Assembly (NCBI GenBank): GCA_963602355.1
Contig: CAVCIU010000071.1
Span: forward strand, 1-6,342
DNA: 6,342 nucleotides
Direction: 5' to 3'
Source of the DNA: UBA791 sp963602355
GTDB lineage: Bacteria > Cyanobacteriota > Vampirovibrionia > Gastranaerophilales > Gastranaerophilaceae
Below, piece after piece: positions 1 to 5,634 of this stretch. Made by a program: the position numbers and the translations under genes. The notes beneath the pieces are model-generated. The model searched no databases. It was not told where the DNA came from and saw nothing but the letters and a program-made list of their open reading frames with translations. The first letter of the stretch is position 1. Each line of letters begins with the position of its first letter.

Positions 1-302
1 CTCAACAATTGGCTCAAGCAGCACAAACTGATAGCACAGTTTTAAATCAAGTTGCAGGAGCTGCAGCAGAAAGACTAGAGGCAGAAGGAACTGGCTCTGA
101 TGACGCAAAAGTTGCATTCCAAAGTTTGTCAAACTTATCTCAAAGACAAGGTACTAGAAGTACTTCAACAACAGGTACAACAACTGCTCAAACTCAAGCA
201 ACAACAAACCCATTCTTAGCTTATACAGCTGGATTGAACACTACTCCAAGTTTCACAAAACAAGATGACTTGATGGCTCAATCAATTGGTTTAAAATATT
301 AA
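1..302 (+). CDS. Hypothetical protein, C-terminal part only (5' end outside window)
   Basis: The reading frame is already open at the left edge (first full codon at position 3) and ends at TAA 300-302, so 99 C-terminal residues are visible. A TTG at position 9 could be read as a start, but the frame continues upstream (CAA CAA) and no ribosome binding site can be seen, so I treat the gene as truncated by the window. The visible part has three zones. The first is an Ala/Glu-rich, probably helical stretch (AGAAAERLEAEG). The second is a low-complexity Thr/Ser/Gln linker (TRSTSTTGTTTAQTQATTNP). The third is a short, more ordered tail ending FTKQDDLMAQSIGLKY. There are no cysteines and no membrane segment in this part. 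The composition would suit a surface, secreted or appendage-associated protein, but that is only an impression. I do not recognise the family. A strong terminator follows 20 bases after the stop, so this is the last gene of its transcript. Confidence 0.75.
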   Translation, partial: QQLAQAAQTDSTVLNQVAGAAAERLEAEGTGSDDAKVAFQSLSNLSQRQGTRSTSTTGTTTAQTQATTNPFLAYTAGLNTTPSFTKQDDLMAQSIGLKY

Positions 303-322
303 TCAAAAAAGTTTAAATAAGA

Positions 323-351
323 AAAAGCCTCGAATTTTATTCGAGGCTTTT
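323..351. terminator. Bidirectional Rho-independent terminator between convergent genes
   Basis: A perfect 12-bp inverted repeat: left arm AAAAGCCTCGAA (323-334), 5-base loop TTTTA (335-339), right arm TTCGAGGCTTTT (340-351). The core GCCTCGA/TCGAGGC is flanked by A and T runs. Read on the plus strand it ends in four T; on the minus strand it ends in five T (complement of A322-A326). It lies 20 bases after the stop of the left-edge plus-strand gene and 29 bases beyond the stop of the 57-residue minus-strand gene, so it can end transcription from both sides. Confidence 0.93.
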
Positions 352-380
352 CAATTTGTAAATGTATATTTTAGAACTGA

Positions 381-554
381 TTAAAATGATTGAATATGTA
401 AATTTCTTTCCATTTTTGCACTTGTTGAATTAAGAGCCATTGAAATTAATTTTTCAATGCAATTGCTAATCTTTTTTACGTCTAAAATTAAAGCTTTATA
501 ATCAGCATCTTTTTTAGCTTGAATTTCTTCTTGAAGTTTTTCGTATTTATCCAT
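381..554 (-). CDS. Small hypothetical protein, 57 aa, charged helical
   Basis: A short minus-strand frame, ATG at 554-552 to TAA at 383-381. It begins MDKYEKLQEEIQAKKDADYK, continues with a hydrophobic/charged helix (ALILDVKKISNCIEKLISMA) and ends NSTSAKMERNLHIQSF. Support for it being real: a good Shine-Dalgarno sequence GAGAGGA (minus strand, 570-564) with 9 bases to the ATG; a position 41 bases after the stop of the same-strand glycosyltransferase; and a strong terminator 29 bases after its own stop. It otherwise fills the gap between that gene and the terminator. It has no signal peptide or obvious membrane span. The spacing of Leu/Ile in residues 4-41 would allow a coiled coil or helical hairpin, with a single Cys near the middle. 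The family is not recognised. It could be the last gene of the operon or be transcribed separately from the AT-rich palindrome just upstream. Confidence 0.7.
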   Translation of the reverse strand: MDKYEKLQEEIQAKKDADYKALILDVKKISNCIEKLISMALNSTSAKMERNLHIQSF

Positions 555-570
555 GACAATCTATCCTCTC

Positions 571-593
571 GTTTTATATAATGTATATAAAAC
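571..593. repeat. 23-base perfect palindrome upstream of the small gene
   Basis: Left arm GTTTTATATA (571-580), spacer ATG (581-583), right arm TATATAAAAC (584-593): 10 of 10 bases pair. It begins 2 bases after the stop codon of the glycosyltransferase gene (minus strand, stop 598-596) and ends directly against the Shine-Dalgarno sequence (570-564) of the 57-residue gene. It has only one G-C pair per stem and no T run, so it is a poor terminator. It could be a regulator's operator, an mRNA hairpin placed against the ribosome binding site, or a TATA-rich -10 region that is palindromic by composition. What is certain is the symmetry; the role is inference. Confidence 0.6.
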
Positions 594-595
594 AA

Positions 596-1438
596 TTAAT
601 TTGGTTGAAATTTAGATAAAATAGATTTTTTTACATATTTTAATACTTGGATAGGTATGTAAAAGTATGATAAATAGATGATTATAGTATATTTTAGCTT
701 GTTTTTAGAAATATGTTTTTTTATAAAATCTAATGTGCATTTTCTGATTTTTTTATTGTTTTCAAAATTTAATTTTGTACGGTTAAATTTCCCTGCATTG
801 TTGGAGTGAACTCTCTTTTTTACAAGATTTTCGCCAAAAATTGCAGACCCGTTAGTTAAATGAATAAAGTTAAATAAAAACTTATCGGGACAAATTCGCC
901 AATCATCTGTGTTCTCATAGTCTTTGACTATCTCTAAATTTGATTTTCTAAACATAGCAGAAGACATTGGAGACCAATGCCAAGCACCAAAAGGAGAAGT
1001 TAAAAGATTTAATTTCTTTATTTTGAGGCTTTGCTCTTTGTTGTTTTTTATATTGCCAAATTCATCAATCTCTATGCAATTACACGAAATAAATCCAACA
1101 TCAATTTTTGAATGAGCTTTCAACAATTTTTCAGCATAATCGTTTTCTAAGACATCATCAGAATCAATAAAGCAAACAAATTCACCAGTTGCTTCAGAAA
1201 GTCCTGTCAAAGATGCTTTTAGTTGACCTTGGTTTTTGTCGTGAATAATTAATTTAACTTTTAAATCAGGATTATTGTTGATAAAATTGTTTATTTTTTC
1301 AACAGAATTATCAGTTGAAAAATCATCTACAACAATAATTTCAAAATTTTGAAAAGTCTGATTTTTGATAGAGTTAAGCATTTCTTCTATAAATTTTTCA
1401 TAATTATAAGAAGTAACGACAAAAGATACCTTAGTCAT
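596..1438 (-). CDS. Family 2 (GT-A fold) glycosyltransferase
   Basis: 280 residues. It transfers a sugar from a nucleotide-activated donor to an unknown acceptor, probably at the cytoplasmic face of the membrane in surface glycan synthesis. Family signs in order: the opening beta strand VSFVVTSYNYEKFI (4-17); the nucleotide-binding IIVVDDFSTDNS (34-45); NQGQLKASLTGLSEATGEF (69-87); the metal-binding DxD-type motif FIDSDD (90-95); an acceptor-side region W153-H-W-S-P-M; an acidic DDWR/PDKF segment (178-187) where the catalytic base is expected; and RVHSNNAG (209-216), matching the common R-x-H-x-x-N motif of this family. The C-terminus carries a very hydrophobic stretch (about 250-266) followed by lysines, suitable for membrane association. 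The start ATG overlaps the stop of the DUF475 gene by 8 bases (ATGACTAA). Its own ribosome binding site is weak (CAGG, 9 bases away), so translational coupling is likely. The sugar and acceptor cannot be told from the sequence. Confidence 0.92.
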   Translation of the reverse strand: MTKVSFVVTSYNYEKFIEEMLNSIKNQTFQNFEIIVVDDFSTDNSVEKINNFINNNPDLKVKLIIHDKNQGQLKASLTGLSEATGEFVCFIDSDDVLENDYAEKLLKAHSKIDVGFISCNCIEIDEFGNIKNNKEQSLKIKKLNLLTSPFGAWHWSPMSSAMFRKSNLEIVKDYENTDDWRICPDKFLFNFIHLTNGSAIFGENLVKKRVHSNNAGKFNRTKLNFENNKKIRKCTLDFIKKHISKNKLKYTIIIYLSYFYIPIQVLKYVKKSILSKFQPN

Positions 1439-2474
1439 TGTTTTTAGCCTGTTTTTTATTATGTAAAACTGAACTTATAAAGGCTAAAATAATGAACCCT
1501 AAGCCGATACCGCCTGTTATGTATTCTGATACTTCGTGGAATGTTGAGATAAACATAATTATTGATAAAGCTCCGATTGCCCAATGTGCTCCGCTTTCTA
1601 AATATAAATATTGAGCAAGAGTTTTCTTTTCAACAAGCATTACTGTCAAAGAACGCACAAAGAATGCCCCTATTGAAAGTCCGATTGTAATGATTAAAAT
1701 ATCAGAACTTAGTGCAAATGCGCCTAAAACACCGTCTAGCGAGAATGACGCATCAATAAGTTCTAAATACAAAAAGCTAACAAGACCTGTGCATTTTGCG
1801 CAATTAGCAACGAGTTTTGCTCTTTCTTCTTCGTGCTTTTCAAGTGCGTGTGAAATTCCATCTATTAATAAATAAGTTATTAAGCCAAAGATACCGGCAA
1901 TCAAAACTTCTTTTTGTTGAGCTTGCGCAACAAATCTACTTGTTATAACTAAAACAAGTAACGTTATTACTCCTTCAAATCCTTTGATTTTAGCGCAATG
2001 ACAAAGTTTTTCTTCTATAAATTTTATCCAGTGAACTTCTTTTTTTTCGTTGAAAAAGAAATTTAAAAATAACATCAATAAGAAACTACCACCAAAAGCA
2101 ACGATTGGTGCGTGAGTAATGCTTAAATAATGTGCGTATTGCGTTGCGTTATTCAATGCCATATCAAGAACTTTAAGACAAGAAAGTCTTGCAAATATTG
2201 AAACAACAGCTATCGGAAATAATAACCTCATACCAAAGACAGCAATCAAAATACCCCAAGTTAAGAAACGATGTTGCCATTTTGGAGACATTTTTTCTAA
2301 TTTTGTTGCATTAATAACGGCATTATCAAAAGACAAGCTAACTTCTAAAATTGACAAGATAAAGGCGATAAATACACAGTGAAAACCACTACCTTGTAAA
2401 ACGTGTTCGCCCCAGAACCATGCTAAAGTTAGACCAATTATAGATACAATAAGTGAATCTAAAATATGCTTCAT
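1431..2474 (-). CDS. DUF475 / TerC-like integral membrane protein
   Basis: 347 residues and strongly hydrophobic, with the two-repeat layout of the DUF475 branch of TerC-like (LysE-clan) membrane proteins. First-half signature: ILEVSLSFDNAVINA (42-56), with Glu44, Asp50 and Asn51. Second half: ELIDASFSLDGVLGA (238-252), with Asp241 and Asp247 in the matching places. Membrane segments are visible around 5-22, 32-52, 70-95, 120-141, 168-184, 190-206, 232-255, 257-280 and 295-340. TerC relatives have been linked to tellurite resistance and, in characterised members, to manganese or other metal export; a metal-transport role here is inference. The central cytoplasmic loop is charged and has two Cys pairs, C158-H-C160 and C225-A-K-C228. 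The start ATG (2474) overlaps the kinase stop by 4 bases (ATGA) and has a good site AAGGA (minus strand, 2485-2481) 6 bases upstream. It is the middle gene of the minus-strand operon. Family assignment is firm; substrate unknown. Confidence 0.88.
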   Translation of the reverse strand: MKHILDSLIVSIIGLTLAWFWGEHVLQGSGFHCVFIAFILSILEVSLSFDNAVINATKLEKMSPKWQHRFLTWGILIAVFGMRLLFPIAVVSIFARLSCLKVLDMALNNATQYAHYLSITHAPIVAFGGSFLLMLFLNFFFNEKKEVHWIKFIEEKLCHCAKIKGFEGVITLLVLVITSRFVAQAQQKEVLIAGIFGLITYLLIDGISHALEKHEEERAKLVANCAKCTGLVSFLYLELIDASFSLDGVLGAFALSSDILIITIGLSIGAFFVRSLTVMLVEKKTLAQYLYLESGAHWAIGALSIIMFISTFHEVSEYITGGIGLGFIILAFISSVLHNKKQAKNND

Positions 2475-2992
2475 AGTGAGTCCTTAATAGCTTCAATTAT
2501 TTCATCAGCTTTTTTGTTTAAATTTTCTAAATCAGAGTCGTTATTTACAACAAAATCCCAGTCCTTTATATCGTCTAAACCAACTTCTGTGATATCAGTT
2601 TCGCCGATAAGTGTTCCTCGTTTTTCTCTCATTTCACGAGGACATTCAACACGAATTGTTATAGCACCGGCATTTTTGAATACTTCGTATTCGTGAGGAA
2701 CTCTAACGTCTGTTACCATAATATTTCCATCTTGTTCAATAATCTTTTTTAACCAATAATCTGGGTGTTGCGAACGTCCCCAATTGCCCAAATCAATTAA
2801 ACCTTGTCTATATAAAGGTTTGTTTTTTTCGATTTCTTCGTATGTTAAATTATGGCTTTTACCATATTCTAATTTAATAATATCTCCCATTGCGCATCTG
2901 TGGAATGAGGGTAATTTACTTAGCATAATTTTTGCCAAAGTGTCTTTACCAGAGTACTGTTTTCCAGAAAATATAATAATTTTATCAGCCAT
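2471..2992 (-). CDS. P-loop small-molecule kinase (phosphomevalonate kinase / dNMP kinase-like)
   Basis: 173 residues and probably cytosolic. A Walker A motif sits near the start: FSGKQYSGKDT (8-18), with Asp17-Thr18 after the lysine, as in phosphomevalonate kinases of the animal type (PF04275) and in phage-type deoxynucleoside monophosphate kinases. Further signs: KPLYRQGLIDLGNWGR (58-73), HPDYWLKKIIE (76-86), the strand and turn IMVTDVRVPHEYEVFKNAGA (91-110), a basic lid REMREKRG (119-126) and GLDDIKDWDFVVNND (138-152) with a helical tail. From memory this order parallels human phosphomevalonate kinase along its whole length, but the fold is shared with nucleotide kinases, so the phosphate acceptor is uncertain. 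The start at 2992 is chosen because GGAGGG (3002-2997) lies 4 bases upstream of this ATG. A longer frame from TTG at 3037 would begin inside the -35 box. It is the first gene of the minus-strand operon and overlaps the DUF475 gene by 4 bases. Confidence 0.85.
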   Translation of the reverse strand: MADKIIIFSGKQYSGKDTLAKIMLSKLPSFHRCAMGDIIKLEYGKSHNLTYEEIEKNKPLYRQGLIDLGNWGRSQHPDYWLKKIIEQDGNIMVTDVRVPHEYEVFKNAGAITIRVECPREMREKRGTLIGETDITEVGLDDIKDWDFVVNNDSDLENLNKKADEIIEAIKDSL

Positions 2993-3009
2993 AAACCCTC
3001 CGAAGTTAT

Positions 3010-3037
3010 AATATAATTTTTGAATGCAACATGTCAA
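3010..3037 (-). promoter_or_regulatory. Sigma-70 promoter of the kinase-DUF475-glycosyltransferase operon
   Basis: On the minus strand, a consensus -35 TTGACA (3037-3032), a 16-base spacer and a -10 TATATT (3015-3010). Alternative -10 registers exist in the TATATTATAA run. Transcription would begin near 3003, giving a very short leader in which the GGAGGG ribosome binding site is almost at the 5' end. Confidence 0.72.
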
Positions 3038-3063
3038 ATAAGTTAATATTTAGGCTGAATTTA

Positions 3064-3092
3064 TTGCAAATTAAAAATGTTACATATATAAT
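3064..3092 (+). promoter_or_regulatory. Sigma-70 promoter of the glyQ-transporter operon
   Basis: TTGCAA (3064-3069), a 17-base spacer and a perfect TATAAT (3087-3092). The start would fall near 3099, about 28 bases before the glyQ ATG, so there is no room for a T-box or riboswitch leader. The two divergent -35 boxes are only 26 bases apart, so a regulator binding between them could affect both operons. Confidence 0.8.
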
Positions 3093-3126
3093 AGACTTAA
3101 TTGATTTACATTAGTTGGTAGGATTT

Positions 3127-3993
3127 ATGAATTTTCAAGATTTAATTTTAAATTTATCAAAATATTGGTCAGAACAAGGTTGTATTATTCAACAACCGTA
3201 TGACATTGAAAAGGGTGCTTCTACAATGAACCCTGCAACTTTTTTAAGAGCATTAGGTCCAGAACCGTGGAATACTGCAATGGTTGAACCTTGTAGAAGA
3301 CCTACAGATGCTAGATATGGTGAAAACCCAAATAGATTGGGTCATTATTATCAATTCCAAGTTATTCTAAAACCATCTCCAGAAGATGCTCAAGATGTAT
3401 ATTTAAAGAGTTTAGAAGCAATCGGTATCGATTTAACAAAACACGATGTAAGATTTGTTGAAGATAACTGGGAATCTCCAACATTAGGCGCAAATGGTGT
3501 AGGTTGGGAAGTTTGGTTAGACGGTATGGAAATTACTCAATTCACATACTTCCAACAAGTTGGAGGTTTAGAAGTTAGACCAGTTGCACTTGAACTTACT
3601 TACGGTGTTGAAAGAATTGCAATGTATTTACAAAATGTTCAACACTTCCAGGATATTCAATGGAATGACACAGTAAAATACGGCGAAATCTTCTTGCAAA
3701 ATGAAGTCGAAATGTCTAAATACAATTTTGAAGTATCAAATGCGGATTCGTTATATAAAATGTTTGATTTATATCAAAATGAGGTTGATAATTGTATTAA
3801 TGCAGAACTTGTTTTACCAGCATATGATTATGTATTAAAATGTTCTCATACGTTCAATTTACTCGATGCAAGAGGTGTTATCAGTAAAGATGAAAGAAAC
3901 TTATTCATTGGTAGAATAAGAACAATGGCAACAAAAGTTGCGAAATTATATGTAGCACAAAGAGAAAAAATGGGATTCCCTCTTTGTAAGTAG
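3127..3993 (+). CDS. glyQ: Glycine--tRNA ligase alpha subunit
   Basis: 288 residues, full length for this family. It is the catalytic alpha subunit of the bacterial alpha2-beta2 glycyl-tRNA synthetase, which charges tRNA-Gly with glycine in the cytosol; the beta subunit (GlyS) supplies tRNA recognition. Diagnostic segments in order: SKYWSEQGCIIQQPYD near the N-terminus, TMNPATFLRALGPEPW, the signature RRPTDARYGENPNRLGHYYQ, FVEDNWESPTLGANGVGWEV, LDGMEITQFTYFQQVGG and ELTYGVERIAMYLQ, with the usual C-terminal end REKMGFPLCK. I chose ATG 3127 over the in-frame TTG 3115 because homologues begin at MNFQ-like sequence and because GGTAGGA (3117-3123) directly precedes this ATG. TTG 3115 has no binding site. 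There is no glyS next to it: the following gene, 36 bases on, is an amino acid transporter, probably in the same transcript. Separate glyQ and glyS are known from cyanobacteria and Campylobacterota. Residue patterns look cyanobacterial to me. Confidence 0.97.
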   Translation: MNFQDLILNLSKYWSEQGCIIQQPYDIEKGASTMNPATFLRALGPEPWNTAMVEPCRRPTDARYGENPNRLGHYYQFQVILKPSPEDAQDVYLKSLEAIGIDLTKHDVRFVEDNWESPTLGANGVGWEVWLDGMEITQFTYFQQVGGLEVRPVALELTYGVERIAMYLQNVQHFQDIQWNDTVKYGEIFLQNEVEMSKYNFEVSNADSLYKMFDLYQNEVDNCINAELVLPAYDYVLKCSHTFNLLDARGVISKDERNLFIGRIRTMATKVAKLYVAQREKMGFPLCK

Positions 3994-4029
3994 GAAGAAG
4001 ATTAAACACAGTTAAACCGAAAGAAGAAA

Positions 4030-5634
4030 ATGGATAATAACCAAGAAAATAATAAACCTTTATCGAGAGTTCTAAGTAAATTATTTAAAAGAAAAAATCC
4101 AGACGATATGATGAAGGTAGCTAAAAGAAACGGCTTAAAAAAGACCTTGACTGCTATTGATTTAGTTGTCTTAGGTATTGGTATTCTTATTGGTTCTGGT
4201 ATTTTTGCAGTTGTAGGTATCGCAGCTGCAACTCCAAACACAGGTGCAGGTCCTGCATTGATTGTTTCAATGATTATTGCTGCATTTGCTTGTGTATTCT
4301 CTGCGTTATGCTATTGCGAATTTGCCGCAATGTTACCAGTTGCCGGTGGTGCTTATGTTTATACATTTGCGACACTTGGTGAATTTATGGCGTGGATGGT
4401 TGGTTGCGTATTAATGCTTGAGTACGGTATCGGCTCAGTTGGTGTTGCTTGCGCTTGGTCAAATTACTTCGTTCAATTTTTAAAAGGTTTTGAAGGTCAT
4501 TTACCAAATGTTTTAACAAATATGCCAATTTGGTTAACAACAGATTATAATTCGGCTGTTGCAATGCTAGGCGATAGCGCAAAAGACGTATTACCAACAA
4601 TTTTTGGTTTGCCAATTTCAATAAATTTACCTGCAATTTTAATCATTGTTATTATTGCATTGATTTTAAGAAGTGGAACAAAAGATTCAACTATTACAGC
4701 AACAATTATGGTTGTTGTTAAATTAGCTGTAATTGCTTTATTCGTACTAGTTGGAGCATTTTACGTAAAACCAGAAAACTGGGTTCCATTTGCACCTAAC
4801 GGCTTTCAAGGTATATTGAGCGGGGCATTTATTATTTTCTTCGCATATATCGGTTTTGATGCATTAGCAACAACTGCTGAAGAATGTAAAAATCCTCAAA
4901 AAGATTTGCCAATCGGTATTATCGGTTCTTTATTTGTAACAACAATCGTATATGTATCAGTAGCTTTAGTTCTAACAGGTATGCACCCAACAAGTGGAAT
5001 GGCAATTCCTGCAGGATTTTTAAAAGCTCCTATGGTATATGTTATGAATATGGTTCATCAAGACTGGGTTGCAGGTTTGATTTCTGTAGGCTCTCTTGCA
5101 GGTCTAACTTCTGTTTTACTAGTTATGCTGATGGCTACAACAAGAATATTATACGCAATGAGCCGTGATAACTTCTTGCCGACTATATTTAAAAAATTAA
5201 ATAGAAAAACAAGAACTCCAAATGTTTTAACTTACGTTGTTTCAGTAGTTTTAATCATTGGTGTTCTTACAATGGATTTAAGTGCAGCTGCAGAACTTTG
5301 TAACTATGGTGCATTTACATCATTTATCATTGTTTGTGTTGCAGTATTGATTTTAAGAAAAGTTGATCCGGATAGACCAAGACCATTTAAAGTTCCATTT
5401 TCACCATGGTTTCCACTAATGGGTATTGCTTGCTTATCTGGTTTAATGTTATATTTCATATTTACGTCCGCTACAATTATGTCAGCAATTTTATTCCCAA
5501 TTGTAATGGTTTTAGGCATTATAGTTTATGCTTTGTATGGTTATAAGAAAAATCGTAGACGTGAAAAAATCGTTGAGGAAATGGAACGTAGAGCACAAGC
5601 CATAAAAGAGGAACAAGTTCGCAATGAGTATTAA
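4030..5634 (+). CDS. APC-superfamily amino acid permease (CAT type), first of a tandem pair
   Basis: 534 residues; an inner-membrane secondary transporter of the amino acid/polyamine/organocation family, most like the cationic amino acid transporter (CAT) branch. A basic cytoplasmic N-terminus (1-40) leads into the first membrane segment with the substrate-binding unwound helix motif GIGILIGSGIF (49-59). It continues with TGAGPALIVSMII, the conserved LCYCEFAAMLPVAGGAYVY, LGEFMAWMVGCVLMLEYG, and the branch hallmark FFAYIGFDALATTAEEC (270-286) followed by KNPQKDLPIGI. Later come ILYAMSRDNFLP and RTPNVLTY, then further membrane spans and a charged tail (about 505-534, KKNRRREKIVEEMERR) that may form a coiled coil. 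About 12-14 membrane segments are visible. The ribosome binding site is a weak purine run (GAAAGAAGAAA). The gene lies 36 bases after glyQ with no terminator between, and the next gene starts inside its last codons. Substrate cannot be assigned; the CAT branch also includes members for neutral amino acids. Confidence 0.93.
   Translation: MDNNQENNKPLSRVLSKLFKRKNPDDMMKVAKRNGLKKTLTAIDLVVLGIGILIGSGIFAVVGIAAATPNTGAGPALIVSMIIAAFACVFSALCYCEFAAMLPVAGGAYVYTFATLGEFMAWMVGCVLMLEYGIGSVGVACAWSNYFVQFLKGFEGHLPNVLTNMPIWLTTDYNSAVAMLGDSAKDVLPTIFGLPISINLPAILIIVIIALILRSGTKDSTITATIMVVVKLAVIALFVLVGAFYVKPENWVPFAPNGFQGILSGAFIIFFAYIGFDALATTAEECKNPQKDLPIGIIGSLFVTTIVYVSVALVLTGMHPTSGMAIPAGFLKAPMVYVMNMVHQDWVAGLISVGSLAGLTSVLLVMLMATTRILYAMSRDNFLPTIFKKLNRKTRTPNVLTYVVSVVLIIGVLTMDLSAAAELCNYGAFTSFIIVCVAVLILRKVDPDRPRPFKVPFSPWFPLMGIACLSGLMLYFIFTSATIMSAILFPIVMVLGIIVYALYGYKKNRRREKIVEEMERRAQAIKEEQVRNEY

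Noticed and set aside
571..593. Palindrome as a Rho-independent terminator of the glycosyltransferase gene
   Set aside because: Each stem has a single G-C pair and no T run follows; a much better terminator lies at 323-351.
924..1115. A 63-residue plus-strand frame opposite the glycosyltransferase
   Set aside because: It lies wholly antisense to a gene with clear family motifs, has no ribosome binding site, and its composition is that of a complementary strand of AT-rich coding DNA.
2466..2696. Plus-strand frames opposite the kinase (2466-2696 and 2784-3011)
   Set aside because: They are antisense to the kinase gene, rich in Ser/Ile/Phe from reading Asp/Glu/Lys codons backwards, and have no motif or start signal.
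3093..3126. Possible T-box or glycine riboswitch controlling glyQ
   Set aside because: The promoter at 3064-3092 leaves a leader of only about 28 bases, with no stem-loop or terminator.
3994..4029. Separate promoter or terminator between glyQ and the first permease
   Set aside because: The 36-base gap has no hairpin and no recognisable -35/-10 pair, so co-transcription is the simpler reading.
4385..4636. Minus-strand frames inside the permease genes (4002-4241, 4385-4636, 5304-5519, 5891-6073)
   Set aside because: All are antisense to strongly conserved transporter sequence and look like products of codon bias.
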